64,000 nucleotides of DNA, from positions 24,365,999 through 24,429,998 of the forward strand of contig NC_092565.1 of assembly GCF_037975245.1 (NCBI RefSeq), given 5' to 3'. This document shows, one piece after another, positions 57,715 through 64,000 of the stretch (the stretch's first letter is position 1; every line of letters begins with the position of its first letter). The position numbers and the translations under genes were made by a program. The notes beneath the pieces were generated by a model. It made no database searches and had not been told where the DNA came from. It was given only the letters and a program-made list of their open reading frames with translations. This stretch comes from Apostichopus japonicus. Its lineage: Eukaryota > Echinodermata > Holothuroidea > Aspidochirotida > Stichopodidae.

Positions 57715-58705
57715 ATCTCTAGAGTAAGGCAAAATATGTCACCAAAAACAGAACTAGTATTGTTCGATACAGGTGACAAACGCCTACAGTGGAATTACGA
57801 CCTTCCTTACCGGTTTCGAACCTCTGGACATACAATCAGCGTCCATAGCCTAGTGGTTAGGGTGTCCGCGTACAGAGCGGAAGGCCCGTGGTTCGAATCC
57901 CGGTGGAGGCTGAGAGATTTTTCACTGTTCTTGATTTTCCAACTCATTACGATTTTCATTTATATATATTCATTTGCCTTTGTCGTTTACCTCCATTGCA
58001 TTAACATAAAGTCTGTTCAAAGTATCTCTTTCCAGATCCGGCTTTAGGAATCACAAATGATTTCGAGTTGGTTAGCATCATGTTTGATCTCTAGAGTAAG
58101 GCAAAATATGTCACCAAAAACAGAACTAGTATTGTTCGATACAGGTGACAAACGCCTACAGTGGAATTACGACCTTCCTTACCGGTTTCGAACCTCTGGA
58201 CATACAATCAGCGTCCATAGCCTAGTGGTTAGGGTGTCCGCGTACAGAGCGGAAGGCCCGTGGTTCGAATCCCGGTGGAGGCTGAGAGATTTTTCACTGT
58301 TCTTGATTTTCCAACTCATTACGATTTTCATTTATATATATTCATTTGCCTTTGTCGTTTACCTCCATTGCATTAACATAAAGTCTGTTCAAAGTATCTC
58401 TTTCCAGATCCGGCTTTAGGAATCACAAATGATTTCGAGTTGGTTAGCATCATGTTTGATCTCTAGAGTAAGGCAAAATATGTCACCAAAAACAGAACTA
58501 GTATTGTTCGATACAGGTGACAAACGCCTACAGTGGAATTACGACCTTCCTTACCGGTTTCGAACCTCTGGACATACAATCAGCGTCCATAGCCTAGTGG
58601 TTAGGGTGTCCGCGTACAGAGCGGAAGGCCCGTGGTTCGAATCCCGGTGGAGGCTCAGAGTTTTTTCACTGTTCTTGATTTTCCAACTCATTACGATTTT
58701 CATTT
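57711..58705 (+). mobile_element. Tandem trimer of a 372-bp tRNA-like SINE
   Basis: The sequence TTTGATCTCTAGAGTAAGGC starts at 57711, 58083 and 58455, an exact 372-bp period. The copies are nearly identical. Each contains a 72-nt tRNA-like part (57839-57910, 58211-58282, 58583-58654) with a 7-bp acceptor stem (six pairs), D arm, anticodon arm TCCGC-GTACAGA-GCGGA and B box GGTTCGAATCC. A TATATATA stretch, then CATTTGCCTTTGTCGTTTAC, links the units. The open frames found across it are by-products of the period being divisible by three. The third copy ends in (TA)n. Confidence 0.92.
57839..57910 (+). ncRNA. tRNA-like cloverleaf inside the SINE (pol III promoter region)
   Basis: Layout 7+2+16+1+17+5+17+7 = 72 nt fits a tRNA. 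The A box lies in TAGCCTAGTGGTTAGG and the B box is GGTTCGAATCC. The triplet in the anticodon position is ACA. The T stem has two mismatches, so it is more likely the internal promoter of the SINE than a working tRNA. Identical ones lie at +372 and +744. Confidence 0.75.
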
Positions 58706-58735
58706 ATATATATATTTATATATATATATATAATT

Positions 58736-59000
58736 GTAATATATGCGGACTCCATAACCACTAGGCTATAGACACTGTTTGTATGTCAAGAGGTTCGAAA
58801 AAGGTAAGGAAGGTCGCAATTCCACTAAATACGTTTGTCACCTCTATCGAACAATACTAGTTCTGTTTTGGTGACATATTTGCCTTACTCTAAAGATCAA
58901 ACATGATGCTAACCAACTCGAAATCATTTGTGATTCATAAGGCCGTCGAAAGAGATACTTTGAACAGACCCTGTTAAATGAAATGGAGTAAACAATAAAG
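58736..59000 (-). mobile_element. tRNA-like SINE, inverted and truncated copy
   Basis: Reverse complement of the family: CATACAAACAGTGTCTATAG, CCTAGTGGTTATGGAGTCCGC and then AT leading into (TA)n. It stops at the anticodon arm. The head of the element reads outwards to about 59000. With the trimer on the plus strand it forms an inverted pair across a (TA)n tract. Confidence 0.85.
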
Positions 59001-59024
59001 GCAAGTAAATATATATATATATTT

Positions 59025-59600
59025 TTTGGAATTGTGCATCATCGGCAAGAGAAACAGCTTATAAAGCTCTTGTTAGACCTTAATTGGAATATGCCAGTGT
59101 AATCTGGGACCCTCATCAGCAAATCCACAAAGAATCCTTGGAAAAAGTTCAGCGACGTGCTGCCAGGTTCGTCTAAAATGACTATAGTCGCTTTAGTAGT
59201 GTCACAAACATGTTAAAAGAACTCAATTGGGATACTCTCGAAAACAGAAGAATCAAAGCACGACTTAGTTACCATATATTAAGAGACTCATGGCCTAATT
59301 CCAAGCAACATAAATAACCTTCTTGAAGACCAAGACAAACCAACTACACGTCAATCTCACAGTTTGAATTATAAAATTCCTCAAGCTCAAAAGAACTGTT
59401 ATAAATATTCGCTTTATCCTCGCACCATTCCTCAGTGGAACGCACTCCCACCTGAACTGAAATCAGCACCAAACACCGCCTCCTTCAAGTTCATACTGGA
59501 AAGTCAGCAGCACCATTAAGCAAAACTCGAAGGACTGCACGTCAACAGCCACATCAGGGGCGATTTTGTGCAGTATCAAGACCAAGACCAAGATATTATT
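59025..59600 (+). pseudogene. Non-LTR retrotransposon 3' end (Jockey/CR1-like)
   Basis: Reads ARETAYKALVRP, stop, LEYASVIWDPHQQ, SLEKVQRRAARFV, stop, NDYSRFSSVTNMLKELNWDT, LENRRIKARL, and later SLYPRTIPQWNALPPELKSA and ASFKFILE. LVRPxLEYASxVWDP and KVQRRAARFVxNDY are hallmarks of the post-palm region of Jockey/CR1-type LINEs. At least two in-frame stops and a frameshift kill it. A CAAGACCAAGACCAAGATATT tail marks the 3' end. Confidence 0.9.
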
Positions 59601-60844
59601 GAATTTGTAGTGAGTTGGAAAGAGTCTTAACATATAATAAATGCATAGGCCTATACAAACATGGTATGAAGGAAGAAAACTAAAACACTCTTGAGGTTAC
59701 TTCCTGAAAAAACACAACACATAAGAAATACAACTAAACATTAGTGATATAAAATAGAAGCACCGATTACAAGAACGCATCCCTAAGCTGACAATACCCA
59801 AGTCCCAGTGTAGCCCCACCCTAACCCCCGATTTACTTACATATCACTTGCATATGTAGTGTGTCCATGCAATCACCTTATGTGTAGTTTCGTCAATGAC
59901 ATAACTACAAAAACGGAGAAGTCGTCTACAAAAGTAAAACTTAACTACTACATGCTGATATAATGTTTTGTTAACTTATTCATTAAAGAGTGTTTACTAA
60001 TATGAACAAACGTTGCTGGGCCACAAAATATTGAGAACGAATGGAATCATGAAGTCATTACTCGTTAACAATCAAATGTTGAAGAAATCTAGGATTGTAT
60101 CAAATATAATTTGATCCATTACATTGGTCATGTGACGGTGGAGTATCAGAAAGGTCTGTTAACACTGTCTATACCAAATGGTAAAAGACGTCATGAATGG
60201 GATTATCATTTGCTTAATTCTTATAAGAAGATTATTTGTCACGATAAAAGGCTTTCACCGTCCCTACTGGGATCCCTGCAGGGATCCCTGCAGGGATATT
60301 ATTTTAAATGTTTCTTCTTTGATTCGCGAAACTGGTTACTATACAAGATTCCATAGCAAATCTTGCTATGTGCATTAAGTGGGATAGCAATCCTTGATAA
60401 ATTAAGATCAGTTCAAGAAGTCTTGAAAACGGTTGCCATGGACACGTTACAACTGAAAGAGATCTCTTACAACACCAAGTGATAAGTTTCAGAAGCCTAA
60501 AGGTTTTTTTTTCATAGCAAAATCTATTGATATCAAGCAAATATTCTATCGTGGTTCAATCATAGTTAGGAGCAAGATGTGGAGATCGGATTGTCGTTTA
60601 TGGCTGCTGTGAGGGTTCTCTACTTTCTTTAAAAAACAATAAAGCCAACTGGCTCAGTGATTCTTTGCCAAATTTTGTATGAAAACATTCAATGATAACA
60701 CTGTTGTTGCACTAATGCAGACCTATAAATCAAGGACGTAGTTCATCCGAGTTTACCCTAAAGTAATCGGGTTTACATGGTTTCAGATTTTGATCTATGT
60801 TTGCATTTATTGACCTTAGACCTCCGCAAATTTTTATATCAATT
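59601..60844. other. No gene; small palindrome cluster
   Basis: Near 60267 GGGATCCCTGCAGGGATCCC is a perfect palindrome, followed by a second CTGCAGGGAT copy. Nothing else recognisable. Confidence 0.5.

Positions 60845-60935
<91 letters not shown>
60845..60935. repeat. (TA)n microsatellite
   Basis: About 90 bp of pure TA. It is open in both strands as Tyr-Ile repeats, which is meaningless. Confidence 0.97.
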
Positions 60936-63900
60936 AAAATATTTAAGAAGACGGAAGTGAGGGAAAGGACGAAACACAAAACTGGCAAAACATAAAAAGG
61001 AAAGAAAATAAAGTGAATTTTTTGGATAAACTTCATTTCGTGAATATTTCATTAATGTTAATGTTGTTAAATCAACAAGGGTATATTAATCTTAATAATT
61101 ACTTGATGTTATAGCATGCTACGTACATCTACTTTTTTATGTGATAGGTATCATTTATACATCATCCACTTCGTTCTTCTGTCTGATATGAGGAGTTGTT
61201 TAGAGTTTTGGAAGAAGAGTCACAATATGTGTTATGCAAAGGTCTGCATATACATCTTCATAACCTTTTCGTCTTCAAAAAATATAGACGCAATACTCAA
61301 TGCCAAGGACTGGGTTGGATGTGGGAATGGGGTTAGGGGAGAGTTAAAATAGATCACCAGTTCTAACCCCTAACCCATATTATCGGAGAAGCGATCGTTC
61401 CAGTCCATAAAATGTCAACTTTATACGCTAAATTCATTCGTGTCAGCAATCTACATGTTTTAAATACAGAAAAAAAGAGAGGATTCTTTGGAAAGCCAAT
61501 GAAGGCAAAGAGAGGGTGTGTGGTTGGGGGGGGGGGGGGGGGGGGAGAGCAAGACAAGTAGAATACATTGTGTTATTCTTAATAGTTTATTTAGCCGTTT
61601 TCAGTGAAGTTAATTCCCACATTAAAATTTCACTTGTTAGTTTGAGTGTGCATAAGAAGTAGCAGTCTATAATCCGTGGAGGGAACAAAGCATATTTTAA
61701 AAATCCTTTTACAAGTACGAGCTGTGTAATGTATATGAAAGCCTATATAGCGTTGACATCAACATAAATACTAACAGTTCTTGGCATGGAATGCAGATGC
61801 TTTTACTTTAGCGTAATATATGGATGTAGTTATGAAAGGCACATAGAACAGTAGAGTACAATAAGATACATTTCACATATACGTGCGGTTTAAAAGGTAA
61901 ATTAAGAATAAATTATAAAGGAGTGGTTACGTATGATAGAATCCTATTTGACGTGATAGGAAAGCTGATTGATGTTATGAACATCACACGGCATGGTGTT
62001 CCTCTGCATAGAAGCATTAGCTGAAAATAGGGTGTTGGAACCCCCCCCCCCCACCTTTTTAGTCGACCTTGATTTCTTTTATGGTTGACAAAATAAAGAA
62101 ATTAGTGTGATATTTGATATATGAAAAGATTTTATTTGACAAGCAGTTACACCATCCCAGGAGGTGGTAAGGAACGTCATATTTTAATGTTCTTTTTGTT
62201 TCTTCTGAAAGATAACGTTAGTCTCAAGCTAAACAAGTTACTTTTTAGGTTTGCTCTGTCTTTCAAAATACAACATGAACGTACGTTTAAGATTATAAAC
62301 AAAAGGTAAAAAAATGCTCTGGTTATCATCCTGACCTCATTAGAAATTTTCTTTGTTATTCTCTTTGTTAGTGCCTGTATTTTAACAGAGAAGAATATCT
62401 GCTAAATCGGTTCCCTTTTCTTAAGTTTATATGTTACATGTTTGATCTTTTGTAATGTTTATATTGGCTTAGGTAATTATTTTGGCAGTTAACGCTTTGC
62501 ATGTGAGCTCTTAGGGTACCAGCGGGGGGGGGGGGGGTGGTGGGGGGTGGTACTTCTAGAGTGCAAAAATGTATGAAAAGGCAGGTTCAATTTCGCGAGA
62601 GGGACTTGAATTCCAATCAAATATGTACGTGTATGTATCATATATATCTGCAAAAAATGAATACATACATGAAAAACTACATGAACAAATAATGTGATAA
62701 AGTTAATAGCGTTATAATATTCATAAGCCCCTTTCTTGATAAAAACAACATATGAAAATAACTTTTGTTTTTCTCGTTTTATGTTGCCAAGGAAAGTAAC
62801 ATATTTAGCTCCATTGCTGTAGCTTCATAGTTGTGATCTGTCAAAACGCACAAAGAAATAGTCAAGATTTGAAGGATTCAAATATTTTGTCGCTTATTTG
62901 AAATCTTTACTTTGTTCTACATAATATATGATATAGCTTCCGGTGATCAATAAAACTGAGACCCACTTAACTTAACATGACAACTCCAGCTTCCCTCACC
63001 CATCATCCTCGCCCCATTCTCTCCTCCGCCACCCATACCCACTTTATCTCTCCACCTCAAAAGAAAAGGAAAAGAAATATAATTTTACAACTCAGAGAGG
63101 GAATTGGTGTCAGAGTCCATTTTGTGATAAAGGAAGCTCTATGTGTTACACATGCTTTTATCGTAAGACGTATTGATAGGTTGCACTAGAAGTAGCTCTG
63201 CCAACGACATAAACCACACTGAAGTTGTAAATATAACTTATGGGCTTCGGTATTATTCTCTTTTCATAATTTTCTGAAACTAGCATGTAATACCTTAGGG
63301 TCTCCTTCTGGCATACACAGTCGTAACATCAGTATAGAACCAAATGAAACATAATTATAACACATAACAAGGATAGCCTACGTAAGTAAATGCATAACTT
63401 TTTACCAAGTAACTTCTTCAACGTGCTGAACATAATCATGACTATCAACATTATGTCATCATGTAAATAGTTATTAAAAGGACATGTAGTTTTTCTTCTA
63501 AAATGATTTTAAAAGACGAAACACTGATTATTTGTGGTCAGATCTGTACACCATTTTCGATAGTGCACTCACAGAATGGTTCCTTGCTTTCCTGCTTTCT
63601 CTTAACGCCAACCTTCGTAATGCTGTATAGGAGTAACTTGTAGAGCTCGAACAAGCTGCAGAGCACTTTTTTCCTTTGGAAAAGAGTACAACTTTAAGCA
63701 CTTTATAATATGGGGTGCAATTAAATAAGCACTTAGAATCTTAATGTTGTCGTATAAACTCGACATATCAGCGACGATTTAGAACAAACAACTCTTTCAG
63801 TGTTTAAAAGCTTCTCTCTTTTTCCCCTATTCATTGTGTCGAGGAATCTAAAACATCTATAGATTTAATATTGAATTTATTAGAAGTAAACTGGAAAAAA

Positions 63901-64000
63901 GAAGAAGAAGAAGAACACACATGGGTTTCAACATCGTGAAGCAAGTGAAGCTTGCGTAACATCTTTTTTCCCCCACAGCTTGCCTGCAAGTCCCATACGA
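60936..64000. other. No gene seen
   Basis: AT-rich. A 20-plus G tract near 61528 and G-rich sequence near 62524. An open frame of 70 codons at 62977-63189 starting after a C-rich stretch has no recognisable motif. (GAA)n at about 63900. Confidence 0.5.

Noticed and set aside
57511-58764. Three similar open frames of 111-178 codons
   Set aside because: They are translations of the tRNA-like SINE trimer, whose 372-bp period is divisible by three.

Overview
The window looks like non-coding, repeat-rich DNA from an animal nuclear genome. The AT-rich background, long (TA)n tracts, degenerate CR1/L2/Jockey-like LINEs, Penelope-like fragments, many non-autonomous hAT transposons and one intronless rhodopsin-family GPCR would fit an invertebrate deuterostome. 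An echinoderm (possibly a sea cucumber) is my best guess, but it is an inference and not shown by any single diagnostic gene. Only one intact protein-coding gene is convincing: a 370-residue class A GPCR at 24745-25857 on the plus strand. It has an in-frame upstream stop, a plausible 5'-UTR splice acceptor and poly(A) signals.

Layout. 1-2700: a 52-bp minisatellite with an 812-bp higher-order repeat. 2700-5530: no recognisable gene. 5531-7377: a CCTTCT microsatellite split by a nest of hAT-type elements, followed by a LINE 3' end (7378-7910). 8821-9045: (TA)n next to a Penelope-like endonuclease fragment. 10440-11460: a dispersed repeat, two copies of which form an inverted repeat. 11590-12689: a hAT element carrying a second, complete hAT MITE. 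14500-14774: a truncated tRNA-like SINE. 17516-20030: an 81/77-bp satellite. 20640-21000: a second Penelope-like fragment. 21567-21758: a 48-bp repeat made from a piece of reverse transcriptase. 22767-24420: a degenerate LINE just upstream of the GPCR. 25990-31020: little of note. 31020-33303: a 102-bp minisatellite interrupted by a 1047-bp hAT element with an exact 8-bp target duplication. 35380-36260: local repeats, (TA)n and SINE copies. 37100-38325: hAT transposase remnant and a 189-bp duplication ending in a hairpin. 38537-40640: further hAT MITEs, one with perfect 15-bp terminal inverted repeats. 42310-48060: three minisatellites (44, 33 and 65 bp). 49399: a pseudogenised THAP-type zinc-finger exon. 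51188-52507: a 48-bp minisatellite. 53519-59600: three more LINE tails and a tandem trimer of a 372-bp tRNA-like SINE with an inverted copy. 60840-60935: (TA)n. The rest shows no supportable gene.

The genes do not form an operon or pathway. The interest lies in repeat biology: eight minisatellite arrays in 64 kb, several with higher-order structure; hAT elements inserted into tandem repeats and into each other with readable target-site duplications; poly-G/C runs placed just inside hAT termini; and a tRNA-like SINE family in which several copies switch into (TA)n or (CA)n at the same point, the anticodon arm. All boundaries and repeat counts were read by eye.
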